Made by a program: the position numbers and the translations under genes
Assembly: GCF_046254955.1 (NCBI RefSeq)
Contig: NZ_JBJXRG010000002.1
Coordinates: 186,001-250,000, forward strand
From: Qipengyuania_C sp046254955
GTDB taxonomy: Bacteria > Pseudomonadota > Alphaproteobacteria > Sphingomonadales > Sphingomonadaceae
Length of the DNA stretch: 64,000 bases
Direction: 5' to 3'
Shown: piece by piece, positions 25,888 through 34,752 of the stretch
Position numbering within the stretch: the stretch's first letter is position 1
Layout of the letters: each line of letters opens with the position of its first letter
Notes under the pieces: generated by a model
Told to the model about the DNA's origin: nothing
What the model saw: only the letters and a program-made list of their open reading frames with translations
Database searches by the model: none

Positions 25888-28101
25888 GTGGTTAAGCCTA
25901 GTATGCTGAGCATCACCAGGAATTTTCCTGGATTGCGCGTCAAGGAGGTCAAAGCGTGGGATGGCGTCGCCGACCCGCGCCTCGCGCTGTTCAACGACTT
26001 TGAAGAATCCGAGCTGGCCTGGTTCTGGGCTACCGATACTGAATCCCGGGTTAGCTACATCTCGCCGCAGATCGCAAAAGTTCTTGGAAAGGATATGGTC
26101 GAGATCGTCGGTCATCCCTTCGAGTCTCTCTTCGACTATGAGGCCATGGGATCCGACTCTGACTGTCCCAAGAGTCACCAAGGCAGAAGTTTGAAATTCC
26201 TGCTTCGCGCCAAGAATACCTTCATCGACCGAGAAGTGCGCGCCGATTTCGAAAGTCGCGAAATCTGGTGGTCGATTTCCGGACGCCCGCAATTCGACAG
26301 GAAAGGCCGTTTTAAGGGCTATCTTGGAAACGGCCAGGATGTGACGTCCGCTCGCCGCGACCGTGCCGAAGCTGACCGAAATTCGAATTTTGATTCGCTG
26401 ACTGGCCTCTCGAACCGTCGGCGGATGGCCGCGCAGCTCGATAGTACGATCAAGGCCTACAAAGTATCGAAGCGTAGCTGCGCGCTGATGATGCTCGATC
26501 TCGACCGTTTTAAGCATATCAACGATACGCTCGGACATCCGGCAGGAGACGAACTGCTCAAGCAGGCAGCGCAGAGGCTTATAAGGATCGTCGATGATAA
26601 AGGCGAAATAGGCCGCCTCGGCGGCGATGAGTTCCAAATAATCCTGCCTGATTGGGATGACCGCGGGGATTTGGGTGAACTGGCCAATCGCATCATCCAG
26701 ATGCTTTCGCAGCCCTATTCCATCGAAGGTACCAGTTGCTCAATCGGTGCCTCGGTGGGTATTGCAATTGCCCCTTACGACGGCGTCGATGTGGACGAGC
26801 TGGTGCGCAATACCGACCTCGGCCTATATGCCGCCAAAGAAGCGGGTAGAGGACAGTTTCGCTTCTATTCGAGTGATTTGCACAGCAAGGCCGAAGAACG
26901 ACGACTGGTCGAGGATGATTTGCGCGATGCACTTCATCGCGGCGAGCTCAAGGTATGCTATCAACCTTTGGTTTGCCCGATCGAAAATCGCGTTAAGGCC
27001 TTCGAAGCTCTCATGCGCTGGAATCATCCCGAGCATGGCGCGATCAGTCCGGAGTTGTTCATCTCGGTTGCAGAGGAAACCGGCCTTATTATCAAGCTTG
27101 GGGAATGGGCCCTGCGCCAGGCTTGTAAGGATGCCGCCAAATGGCCGGGCGATATTCGGGTCGCCGTCAATGTCTCGCCTGTGCAATTTATGAACAAGAA
27201 GCTGCCCAAGATGGTGGCCAACGCACTCACCGCATCAGGGCTTAGGCCAGGGCGGCTGGAGTTGGAAATTACCGAAAGTGTTTTCATCGGCGACACCGAG
27301 GGAACCACCAAGATGTTTGAAGCCTTGAAGAAAATAGGCGTGCGGATGGCGCTTGACGATTTCGGCACGGGCTATTCTTCGCTTGGTTATCTGCGCGATG
27401 CGCCGTTCGACAAGATCAAGATTGACCAGAGCTTTATTCGGGGGGCGGTGGATAACACTGTTCGCGGAAACGCTGCGATCATCACTGCGATTGTCAGCCT
27501 TGCAAACTCTCTCGACATGGACACCACTGCCGAGGGTATCGAGGCGATGGACGAATTGGATTTTGTCCGTGAGCAGGGTGTCACCACTGTGCAGGGATTT
27601 GTCTATGGCAAGGCGGCGGCCCAAGAAGATGTCCTGACGATGGTCCAGGAGGCGGAAATAGTCCTTTCTCCCGAAGGGCCGGCAAAGACTCGATCCGACC
27701 GCAAGTCGATCCTGCGCCGGATTGGATTGATCCATGAAGATCACCGCTATGAGGTGATGATGCGAAATCTTTCGCAAAGTGGCGCGAGGGTCGAAGGCAT
27801 CCTGGATGTGCCGATTGGTACGCATTTCGTGGTCGATTTTGGCGAAGGCCAACTTGTTGTCGCAGAGGTGAAGCGGTCTGAGGGCAGCTGGCAAGGGATC
27901 GAGTTCGAGCATCCACTTATCAGTGACGGCGGCAAAGGCTGGTGCACGCGCAGCCGCATTTCACCCTATGCATTGGCCGCTGCAGGAATGCCTCTCGCAG
28001 CTCTCCCTCCCGGAGCATACCCGTTGGTGGGCAAAGATATTGAATTGGATCCGGTGAAGATCAGTATTCCAAAGTTTTCTCAGCTAGACCTCGCCAGCTA
28101 A
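25888..28101 (+). CDS. PAS-GGDEF-EAL-PilZ bifunctional c-di-GMP protein
   Basis: A 737-residue paralogue of the preceding gene. PAS about 35-155, GGDEF 245-249, EAL 373-375 with the full active-site set (NVS at 428-430, Glu460 and Glu463, DD at 490-491, KID at 511-513, Glu549), then a C-terminal PilZ domain. Both synthesis and breakdown of c-di-GMP are possible; the inhibitory RxxD site before GGDEF is absent. In PilZ the first Arg of RxxxR aligns with Lys. It starts with GTG; an ATG at 25903 is an alternative. The tandem position implies duplication. Confidence 0.93.
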   Translation: MVKPSMLSITRNFPGLRVKEVKAWDGVADPRLALFNDFEESELAWFWATDTESRVSYISPQIAKVLGKDMVEIVGHPFESLFDYEAMGSDSDCPKSHQGRSLKFLLRAKNTFIDREVRADFESREIWWSISGRPQFDRKGRFKGYLGNGQDVTSARRDRAEADRNSNFDSLTGLSNRRRMAAQLDSTIKAYKVSKRSCALMMLDLDRFKHINDTLGHPAGDELLKQAAQRLIRIVDDKGEIGRLGGDEFQIILPDWDDRGDLGELANRIIQMLSQPYSIEGTSCSIGASVGIAIAPYDGVDVDELVRNTDLGLYAAKEAGRGQFRFYSSDLHSKAEERRLVEDDLRDALHRGELKVCYQPLVCPIENRVKAFEALMRWNHPEHGAISPELFISVAEETGLIIKLGEWALRQACKDAAKWPGDIRVAVNVSPVQFMNKKLPKMVANALTASGLRPGRLELEITESVFIGDTEGTTKMFEALKKIGVRMALDDFGTGYSSLGYLRDAPFDKIKIDQSFIRGAVDNTVRGNAAIITAIVSLANSLDMDTTAEGIEAMDELDFVREQGVTTVQGFVYGKAAAQEDVLTMVQEAEIVLSPEGPAKTRSDRKSILRRIGLIHEDHRYEVMMRNLSQSGARVEGILDVPIGTHFVVDFGEGQLVVAEVKRSEGSWQGIEFEHPLISDGGKGWCTRSRISPYALAAAGMPLAALPPGAYPLVGKDIELDPVKISIPKFSQLDLAS

Positions 28102-28193
28102 CTTTCGGGCGGGTTGGCTAAGAGATTGCGCTTTCCTTTCCTGCGTTGCTCGGCAACAGTTGCGCTTGACCAATGGGAATCTTGGAGAGCGCG

Positions 28194-29072
28194 GTGAAGG
28201 ATTTTTCAGGCAAGATTGCAGTGGTGACGGGCGGCGGCTCCGGGATAGGGCGCGCGCTGGCGCTCCAGTTGGTGGCCGAGGGATGCTCGATCGCGATGTG
28301 CGATGTCAGCGAAGAGGACATGGCTGAGACTTGCCGGCTTGCCGAAGCCGTGTCGACCCAAGGTGCCAAGGTTATCTCGTACCGCGCCGATGTCAGCAGC
28401 GAAAGTGACATGAACGGCTTTCGCGATCACGTTCTGGCCGAGACCGGGGCGGACCATATCCACCTACTGTTCAACAATGCCGGTATAGCTGGAGGCGGCA
28501 GCTTCGTCGCAGGCGACAGCGGACAGTGGGAGCGGACTTTCGGCGTGTGCTGGTATGGGGTCTATTACGGCTGCCGCGCCTTCATGCCGCTGCTGGTGAG
28601 AGCCAATGAGGGGCACGTTATCAATGTCAGCTCGGTCAACGGCTTTTGGGCAAGCCTGGGTCCTGAGACCCCGCACACCGCCTACTCGGCGGCGAAGTTT
28701 GCGGTCAAAGGCTTTACCGAGGCGCTGATGACCGACCTTGCGATCAATGCGCCGCATGTGAAAGCGAGCGTGGTGATGCCGGGGCATATCGGAACAAAGA
28801 TCGCCCTCAACACCGTTCGTGAACAGGGCATGGGTATATTCCCCGAGGATGTGACCAAGGAAGAGATCATCCAGCGCGGCAAGGATTTCGAGGAGAATGG
28901 GCTGCGACCGGAGGAGGCCGCAAAGAGCATCCTCGACGGCGTGAAAGAGGATCGCTGGCGCATATTGGTCGGACCGGACGCAATTGCACTAGACCAGGTT
29001 GTGCGCGCCAATCCTGAGGGCGCTTATGGATCTGATCTGATGGAAACGATCTTCGGCACCATGCCGGACTGA
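28194..29072 (+). CDS. SDR family NAD(P)-dependent oxidoreductase
   Basis: A short-chain dehydrogenase of about 292 residues with TGGGSGIG near the N-terminus, NNAG, and YSAAK at the active site preceded by SSVNG. I prefer the GTG at 28194: GGAGAG precedes it and the protein then opens KDFSGKIAVVTGG like its relatives. An ATG at 28173 lacks a clear ribosome site. The substrate is unknown. It precedes lepA by 55 bases on the same strand. Confidence 0.87.
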   Translation: MKDFSGKIAVVTGGGSGIGRALALQLVAEGCSIAMCDVSEEDMAETCRLAEAVSTQGAKVISYRADVSSESDMNGFRDHVLAETGADHIHLLFNNAGIAGGGSFVAGDSGQWERTFGVCWYGVYYGCRAFMPLLVRANEGHVINVSSVNGFWASLGPETPHTAYSAAKFAVKGFTEALMTDLAINAPHVKASVVMPGHIGTKIALNTVREQGMGIFPEDVTKEEIIQRGKDFEENGLRPEEAAKSILDGVKEDRWRILVGPDAIALDQVVRANPEGAYGSDLMETIFGTMPD

Positions 29073-29127
29073 ACACGCTCGATTGCGGGCTGACAGAGCG
29101 ATGCGGGGCGGGTAAGGGCGCGGTCAA

Positions 29128-30945
29128 ATGACCGAACTTTCCAAAATCCGTAACTTCAGCATCATCGCGCATATCGACCATGGCAAGTCGACGCTGGCGG
29201 ACCGGCTGATCCAGTTCACCGGCGGGCTGACCGACCGCGAGATGTCCGAGCAAGTGCTTGATAACATGGACATTGAGCGCGAGCGCGGGATCACCATCAA
29301 GGCCCAGACCGTGCGCCTGAACTACACCGCGAAGGACGGCGAGACCTACGAGCTCAACCTCATGGACACGCCCGGCCATGTCGACTTCGCCTACGAAGTT
29401 TCGCGCTCACTCGCCGCATGCGAAGGTGCGCTCCTCGTCGTGGACGCCGCGCAAGGCGTCGAAGCGCAGACGCTCGCCAATGTCTACCAGTCGATCGAGC
29501 ACGACCACGAGATCGTCCCCGTCATCAACAAGATCGACCTCCCCGCCGCCGATCCCGACGCGGTGAAGATCGAGATCGAGGACATCATCGGGCTCGACGC
29601 ATCCGAAGCCGTGCTCACCAGCGCGAAGTCGGGCATCGGCATCGAAGACGTGCTCGAAGCCGTCGTCGCCAAGATCCCCCCGCCCACGGGCGAGCGCGAC
29701 GCGCCGCTGAAAGCCATGCTGGTCGACAGCTGGTACGACCCTTATCTTGGCGTGGTCATCCTCGTGCGCGTGATCGCCGGTGTGCTGAACAAGGGGCTCA
29801 ACATCCGCTTCATGCAGGGCGGCACACAGCATCTGGTCGACCGGGTGGGCTGCTTCACCCCCAAGCGCACCGATTTGAAAGAGCTCGGCCCGGGCGAAAT
29901 CGGCTTCATCACCGCACAGATCAAGGAGGTCGAGCAGGCCCGCGTGGGTGACACCATCACCACGGTGAAGGGCGGGGCGGAGCAGGCGCTGCCCGGCTAC
30001 AAGGAAGTGCAGCCGGTGGTGTTCTGCGGCCTCTTCCCGGTCGACGCAGCGGATTTCGAGAAACTGCGCGAGAGCATCGGCAAGCTGCGGCTCAACGATG
30101 CCAGCTTCAGCTACGAGATGGAAACCAGCGCCGCATTGGGATTCGGCTTTCGCGCCGGCTTCCTTGGCCTCCTCCACCTCGAGATCATCCAGGAACGCCT
30201 CACGCGCGAATACGATCTCGACCTGATCACCACCGCGCCCAGCGTGGTCTACCGCATCCAGCTGAACAAATCGAAGAACGACGACGCGCGCGAGATCATG
30301 CTGCACAACCCGGCCGATTATCCCGATCCCAGCCGGATCGATACGATCGAGGAACCGTGGATCAAGGCGGTGATCTACACGCCCGATGACTATCTCGGCT
30401 CAATCCTCAAGCTGTGCCAGGATCGCCGCGGGATCCAGAAGGATCTGACTTATGTGGGCGGCCGCGCGCAGGTGACGTATGAGCTGCCGCTCAACGAAGT
30501 GGTGTTCGATTTTTACGACCGGCTGAAGAGCATCTCGCGCGGCTATGCCAGCTTCGATTACGAGCAGATTGGGCTGCGCGAGGGCGACCTTGTGAAGATG
30601 AGCATCATGGTCAATGGCGATCCGGTCGATGCGCTATCGATGATCGTCCACCGCGATGTGGCGGAGGAGCGCGGGCGGGGGATGTGCGAGCGGCTGAAGG
30701 ACCTGATCCCGCGGCATATGTTCAAGGTGCCGATCCAGGCGGCGATCGGCGGCAAGATCATCGCGCGCGAGACGATTTCGGCGCTGCGCAAGGACGTGAC
30801 CGCGAAGTGCTATGGCGGCGACATTACCCGCAAGAAGAAACTGCTCGAAAAGCAGAAGAAGGGTAAGGCCAAGATGAGAGAGTACGGAAACGTGAGCATC
30901 CCGCAGGAGGCGTTTATTGCTGCGCTACGGATGGGGGAGGAGTGA
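29128..30945 (+). CDS. lepA: Elongation factor 4 (translational GTPase LepA)
   Basis: A 605-residue translational GTPase of standard length. G1 is AHIDHGKST near residue 15, G3 is DTPGHVDF near residue 79 and G4 is NKID near residue 133; the LepA-specific C-terminal domain ends YGNVSIPQEAF. It back-translocates ribosomes under stress. GC content is high: 38 of 60 bases from 30001. The next operon is markedly AT-richer. Confidence 0.97.
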   Translation: MTELSKIRNFSIIAHIDHGKSTLADRLIQFTGGLTDREMSEQVLDNMDIERERGITIKAQTVRLNYTAKDGETYELNLMDTPGHVDFAYEVSRSLAACEGALLVVDAAQGVEAQTLANVYQSIEHDHEIVPVINKIDLPAADPDAVKIEIEDIIGLDASEAVLTSAKSGIGIEDVLEAVVAKIPPPTGERDAPLKAMLVDSWYDPYLGVVILVRVIAGVLNKGLNIRFMQGGTQHLVDRVGCFTPKRTDLKELGPGEIGFITAQIKEVEQARVGDTITTVKGGAEQALPGYKEVQPVVFCGLFPVDAADFEKLRESIGKLRLNDASFSYEMETSAALGFGFRAGFLGLLHLEIIQERLTREYDLDLITTAPSVVYRIQLNKSKNDDAREIMLHNPADYPDPSRIDTIEEPWIKAVIYTPDDYLGSILKLCQDRRGIQKDLTYVGGRAQVTYELPLNEVVFDFYDRLKSISRGYASFDYEQIGLREGDLVKMSIMVNGDPVDALSMIVHRDVAEERGRGMCERLKDLIPRHMFKVPIQAAIGGKIIARETISALRKDVTAKCYGGDITRKKKLLEKQKKGKAKMREYGNVSIPQEAFIAALRMGEE

Positions 30946-30947
30946 TA

Positions 30948-30992
30948 CCTTGTGGAAGTCTGAGTGTGCTACGCGGCACAGGGCGCACAAGG
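30948..30992. promoter_or_regulatory. Nested inverted repeat between lepA and the DCD-like operon
   Basis: Outer arms CCTTGTG (30948-30954) and CACAAGG (30986-30992) enclose inner arms TGTGC (30965-30969) and GCACA (30976-30980). The structure starts two bases after the lepA stop and ends 28 bases before the DCD-like start. No T-run follows it, so it is not a textbook terminator; it could be a terminator without a tail, an operator or a leader structure. Confidence 0.45.
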
Positions 30993-31020
30993 CAGTTGAT
31001 CTTTGGTAAAGGAGCGATTG

Positions 31021-31851
31021 ATGGGTTTTCTGACGGATTCACAAATAGCTGCGCTGATCGCCCAGGAAGCTTCGCTTGCTCCAGATTGTCGTGAAAAATC
31101 TGCTGGCACACGCGATCCGCGCCTTAAAGCAGCGTCGTTGGATCTCACGATTGGTGATATCTTCATTCCAGGCAGTTGCGCAGGAAAGCTAGGTGCCCAC
31201 GATAAGCCTCGCAAGGAAATCTCCTTAATGCAGGGAGCTTCCGCGATTGTGCGCACGGCAGAAAAGGTTCAAGTCCCGGACGACCATGGCGGCATTGCTT
31301 TTCCTCCTGCCCGATTATCACTAACAGGTTTGCTCACAACGAATCCCGGACTTCTCGACCCTGGATATGAAGGCACCTTGCACCTGACCCTAATAAACAT
31401 GGGGAAGGAGCCGATCAGCCTCAAGACAGGCGATAGAATAGTGCGCATCCTATTCTTCAAGATGGAGCAAAAATCGACAGAACCCTATCGTTCTGATCCA
31501 AATGCATCACACATCGATGAAGAATTGCTAATGGGTCTTTCATACGATTTCGCAAATCTCCAAGAAAGAGCACGAGAAGTGGCAAAGGAAGAAGTCCACA
31601 AGGCCGAAATATTTAGTAAATGGTATGCTCCCGTAATCGGGTCAGTAATTGCAGTGATTGTCACAATCCTGACTGCGATCATAACAAATAACCAGGTTGA
31701 TCCACTTGAATCTAGAATTGACCGAATTGAGGGTAGGTTCGGCCAAATGGGAGGCGACCTCAATTTAGACAGCATCGAGGAAAGGTTACGGCAGTTGGAA
31801 GAAGTGGGCGACACTGAGCAGGGAAATCTAAAGGACGCTGAGGCGGAGTAG
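31021..31851 (+). CDS. dCTP-deaminase-fold membrane protein, catalytic residues not conserved
   Basis: A 276-residue protein. Residues 1-150 match the dCTP deaminase/dUTPase fold: LTDSQIAALI, AASLDLTIGDIF, and LLDPGYEGTLHL at 111-122. Residues 204-223 are a transmembrane segment and 228-265 a likely coiled coil, an unusual addition. By alignment the deaminase's catalytic Glu is Thr123 and its active Arg is Gly103, so dCTP deamination is doubtful. The ATG at 31021 has AAAGGAG seven bases upstream. Its TAG shares one base with the next gene's GTG. It opens an AT-rich operon with ThyX-like and HNH genes. Confidence 0.82.
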   Translation: MGFLTDSQIAALIAQEASLAPDCREKSAGTRDPRLKAASLDLTIGDIFIPGSCAGKLGAHDKPRKEISLMQGASAIVRTAEKVQVPDDHGGIAFPPARLSLTGLLTTNPGLLDPGYEGTLHLTLINMGKEPISLKTGDRIVRILFFKMEQKSTEPYRSDPNASHIDEELLMGLSYDFANLQERAREVAKEEVHKAEIFSKWYAPVIGSVIAVIVTILTAIITNNQVDPLESRIDRIEGRFGQMGGDLNLDSIEERLRQLEEVGDTEQGNLKDAEAE

Positions 31852-32624
31852 TGCACCCGAAGATCATCATTTTGAGCCGTCCGGTTGCGACTGGGAACGA
31901 AGCTCAGTTCCTCAAAGCGCATGGCTTCGAGTGGCAACCTACAGGCCAATCCACCGATGCCGAGAGAATTATCGAATTTTCGGGTCGCCTTTGTTATCTT
32001 TCATTTGATCCGAACAAACACACTCAGGTTGAAAATGCGGAATACATAAGAAAGCTAATTCAGCATGGTCATGAAAGTGTCCTTGAGCATGCCCAGTGGA
32101 CTTTCTTAATTGATGGAGTGACGCGCGGTTTTTCTCATCAGCTGGTTCGTCACAGGGTAGGCTTTTCATTTAGCCAATTGTCGCAACAGTACCATGATGA
32201 AAGTGAGGCGGTCCTTCTCAGGCCAGACGGTCTGGAAGATCATTCTGAATTAAGTAATGAATGGAAGACAATTGAAGCGCAGATTAATAATTTCTATAAG
32301 CGTGCCTTGAAGACAGCTCCACCTACAAATGACTTTTCCGATCGCGAGAGAACAAGATACGTTAGATCGTTTGCGCGCTCACTTTTGCCCAATGCGACGC
32401 GTACAATCTTGAGCGTAACCGCGAATGCTCGTAGCTTACGACACTTCTTGGCTTTACGAGGAGCTCTAGAGGGCGACATCGAAATGCGACGTGTGTCAGA
32501 ACTCATCTATGACATGCTCCGCATCGAGGCGCCGGCAGTTATGTTTGATTTTGAGAAGAAAGCACTTGGCGACGGATCACCATTGATTGTCCGGAGTGCA
32601 GGTGCAGGACCTGCCTTGCCGTGA
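31851..32624 (+). CDS. ThyX-like flavin-dependent thymidylate synthase family protein
   Basis: A 257-residue ThyX homologue. Supporting segments are HESVLEHA near residue 75, the RHR of the ThyX signature at 100-102, SQLSQ at 108-112, SLLPNAT and NARSLRHF near 193. True ThyX has RHR-x7-S; here eight residues separate RHR from the aligned Ser, and the dUMP-contacting Arg of SxRY is Gln113. It may therefore be a diverged enzyme with a different nucleotide substrate. The 60 bases from 32041 have 25 G or C (42 percent). It overlaps the upstream gene by one base and the HNH gene by four. Confidence 0.85.
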   Translation: MHPKIIILSRPVATGNEAQFLKAHGFEWQPTGQSTDAERIIEFSGRLCYLSFDPNKHTQVENAEYIRKLIQHGHESVLEHAQWTFLIDGVTRGFSHQLVRHRVGFSFSQLSQQYHDESEAVLLRPDGLEDHSELSNEWKTIEAQINNFYKRALKTAPPTNDFSDRERTRYVRSFARSLLPNATRTILSVTANARSLRHFLALRGALEGDIEMRRVSELIYDMLRIEAPAVMFDFEKKALGDGSPLIVRSAGAGPALP

Positions 32625-33493
32625 CATTCGGCGTATTCATGCACAAGGACGGATCGATCTACGACGACATTCCCGAGATGCACTATCAGTTTCCGAAAAG
32701 CTATCTCAGCCGCGCACAGCAAATGGTCGGCGATTGGATTGTCTATCGCGAGCCGGTCAAGATTCCGAATTCCAAAGGCTTCTTCGCGGTGGCGAAGGTC
32801 GAGAGGATCATTCCTGATCAGGATGTGACAGACCGTTATCGTGCGATCATCGAAGAGGGCAGCTATCTGCCCTTCGAACCGACCGTTCCTCATGTCGTAA
32901 ACGGCGAACCAGTCGAGCGGGCCTTGGCCAATGCGCAAGCCGCCGTTCGCCCGCTTTCGCATTCGGACTTCGCGCGGATCATTTCGCTCGGCTTGCCGGA
33001 TGAGGACTTTCTACCTCGGAGCGATTACGACAATATCGACGAGGATCGCGTTCGCGAGCATCAGACCCCATTCGAGATCGAGCGGCCCATCGTTCAGTCT
33101 CTCGTCTCGAAGCCATTCCGTGACCGAGCTTTCCGCCGCGCCGTGATGCATGCCTATGATGGACGCTGCGCGGTGACGGGTTGGAAACTGGTCAATGGTG
33201 GGGGCCGCTTGGAAGCGCAGGCCGCGCATATCCGCCCGGTCGAGCATGGCGGCCCTGACAGCGTGCGCAATGGCCTCGCGCTATCAGGAACTGCGCATTG
33301 GATGTTCGACCGTGGTTTGATCGGCTTGAAGGATGATCTCGAAATTCTCGTGCATCGCAAAGTCAATGACCGCGAAGGTGTCGAGGCAATTATCAATCCC
33401 ACGGGCAAGCTCAAGGCGCCGGATATCGAATCCTACCGACCGCACCCGAAGTTCTTGTCGTGGCATCGGGAGTTCCACGACTTCGAGGCCTAA
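32621..33493 (+). CDS. HNH endonuclease with N-terminal PUA-like region
   Basis: A 290-residue protein with a C-terminal HNH domain: GRCAVTG near residue 182, AAHIRP with His203, NGLAL with Asn217, and HWMFDRG with His226 and Asp230. The N-terminal 110 residues (GDWIVYREP, FFAVAKVERI, YLPFEPTVP) look like a PUA/EVE-type fold used in other restriction nucleases to read modified bases; this is inference. Start is a GTG overlapping the ThyX-like stop. Its GC is intermediate, higher than the two genes before it. It ends four bases into the convergent HTH gene. Confidence 0.86.
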   Translation: MTFGVFMHKDGSIYDDIPEMHYQFPKSYLSRAQQMVGDWIVYREPVKIPNSKGFFAVAKVERIIPDQDVTDRYRAIIEEGSYLPFEPTVPHVVNGEPVERALANAQAAVRPLSHSDFARIISLGLPDEDFLPRSDYDNIDEDRVREHQTPFEIERPIVQSLVSKPFRDRAFRRAVMHAYDGRCAVTGWKLVNGGGRLEAQAAHIRPVEHGGPDSVRNGLALSGTAHWMFDRGLIGLKDDLEILVHRKVNDREGVEAIINPTGKLKAPDIESYRPHPKFLSWHREFHDFEA

Positions 33494-34311
33494 TCCCAAC
33501 CCTTATCCTTGGGTGAGTGCTCGGTTTTCGGCGGCTTTGGCTTTTTCGGCTTAGGGCCGATCCGCATGCCCTTCGGCGGAACCGGGATCTTCAGCGGAAC
33601 TTTGTCCGCATCGCGCCGAGTACGCTGCGCCGCGTCGTCAAAATCCGCCTGTTCGAGGTCGCGGGCGCGCAGCCGCATAAAGGTGGCGAAGGCCTCCAGC
33701 GCCTCGGGTGACATCGCTTCCCATTCGCGCCGCTCGCGATCGAGCACGCGGATCCGCATCTCCTCCACCTTGCGGTCGATGCTCGCCTTCACGTCGGCAA
33801 TGCTCGCATTCTTGATGCCGAACTCCTTCTTCCATTCCTTGCGCCATTGCTTCTTGAGCTTGTCGAGCGTTTGCTGGTCGACCGCGTTCATCGCCTTCGC
33901 GCGGCCTTCGGTGAAGCGTTCGGGCGCGCGGTTGCGGAGCATGAACATCAGCAGCCGGTCGTTATACTGGCGGCGCGTGCCGACGAGCTTGCCGTAGGAA
34001 TAGACCGGCACTTCCACTCCGTTGAGCGCGCGGTCCATCGCCACATCCTCGATCCGCTTGACGCCGTGGGCGAGCGCGGCCTCCCATGCGGCGGCGAATC
34101 CTTGAGCGCCGTCCTGGCGGCGAAGCTGGTAGGCGCCGTTGGTGGAGCGGTTCACCTTGCGGCAGGCGTGGGCGACCGAGCCGGTATCGGCCAGCGCTTC
34201 GATAAATGCGCGCTGGACCTCAGGCTTCCAGCCGTTCGAGCGGTCTTTCGCGCGCGGGACGGGCGTGAAATCGGGGAGGGAAGGAAGGTTGGGTGTTTTG
34301 GTTTTGCTCAT
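33490..34311 (-). CDS. HTH-containing protein, terminase-small-subunit-like
   Basis: A 273-residue basic protein. The N-terminal segment FIEALADTGSVAHACRKVN with NGAYQLRRQ following is a helix-turn-helix resembling small terminase subunits and related conserved proteins of sphingomonads. The middle is a highly charged coiled region (KLKKQWRKEWKKEF) and the C-terminus a Lys/Pro-rich tail. No phage structural genes are nearby, so I read it as a chromosomal DNA-binding protein of unknown role rather than a prophage remnant. Confidence 0.75.
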   Translation of the reverse strand: MSKTKTPNLPSLPDFTPVPRAKDRSNGWKPEVQRAFIEALADTGSVAHACRKVNRSTNGAYQLRRQDGAQGFAAAWEAALAHGVKRIEDVAMDRALNGVEVPVYSYGKLVGTRRQYNDRLLMFMLRNRAPERFTEGRAKAMNAVDQQTLDKLKKQWRKEWKKEFGIKNASIADVKASIDRKVEEMRIRVLDRERREWEAMSPEALEAFATFMRLRARDLEQADFDDAAQRTRRDADKVPLKIPVPPKGMRIGPKPKKPKPPKTEHSPKDKGWD

Positions 34312-34454
34312 TCACGAGCCTGAAGCAGAAAACCCGAAGGTAGGAAAATTCCTCCAGAATCAGGAAAGGCCCGGAACCGAAGTTCCGAGTCTTTTGCTGT
34401 GGTGTGCAATTCCGGCAGCGCGTGGGAGATACGCGCCGCCGGAAATTCGCTAAG

Positions 34455-34637
34455 TTATGCGGCCTGGTTGCCTTCGGAGAGGGCAGAATCGACCGTGTTG
34501 AACGTGGTCGAGAGCTCGCTGCCAAGGCTCTGCATGGCGGTAATTGCGGCAACGGCGATAAGCGCTGCGATAAGGCCGTATTCGATCGCGGTCGCGCCGC
34601 TCTCGTCAGCCATGAAACGGTTGATCAAGGTCTTCAT
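34455..34637 (-). CDS. Flp family type IVb pilin
   Basis: A 60-residue prepilin. The leader MKTLINRFMADESG ends at the prepilin peptidase site, followed by ATAIEYGLIAALIAVAAI, the hydrophobic assembly helix with the conserved Glu and Tyr of Flp pilins. It would be processed by a CpaA/TadV-type peptidase and assembled by a Tad system, which is not in this window. The ATG at 34637 is preferred over upstream starts because the mature leader is conserved. A second pilin-like gene lies just upstream on the same strand. Confidence 0.88.
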   Translation of the reverse strand: MKTLINRFMADESGATAIEYGLIAALIAVAAITAMQSLGSELSTTFNTVDSALSEGNQAA

Positions 34638-34752
34638 TGGTCTGGTCTCCATTCGGCGGTGCATCCTGGCGCACTGCGTCATCACCGGAATAGACCGCGA
34701 CGCCTTGCAGGCTGGTAACCGAACAGGGTTAAGTTCAGCGTACCGGCGCGTG

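Noticed and set aside
29407..30306. Minus-strand frame of about 300 codons opposite lepA
   Set aside because: Acidic low-complexity translation typical of antisense to GC-rich codons.
33490..34311. Prophage remnant, because of the terminase-small-subunit-like HTH protein
   Set aside because: No capsid, portal, integrase or attachment repeats in the surroundings; the gene is single.
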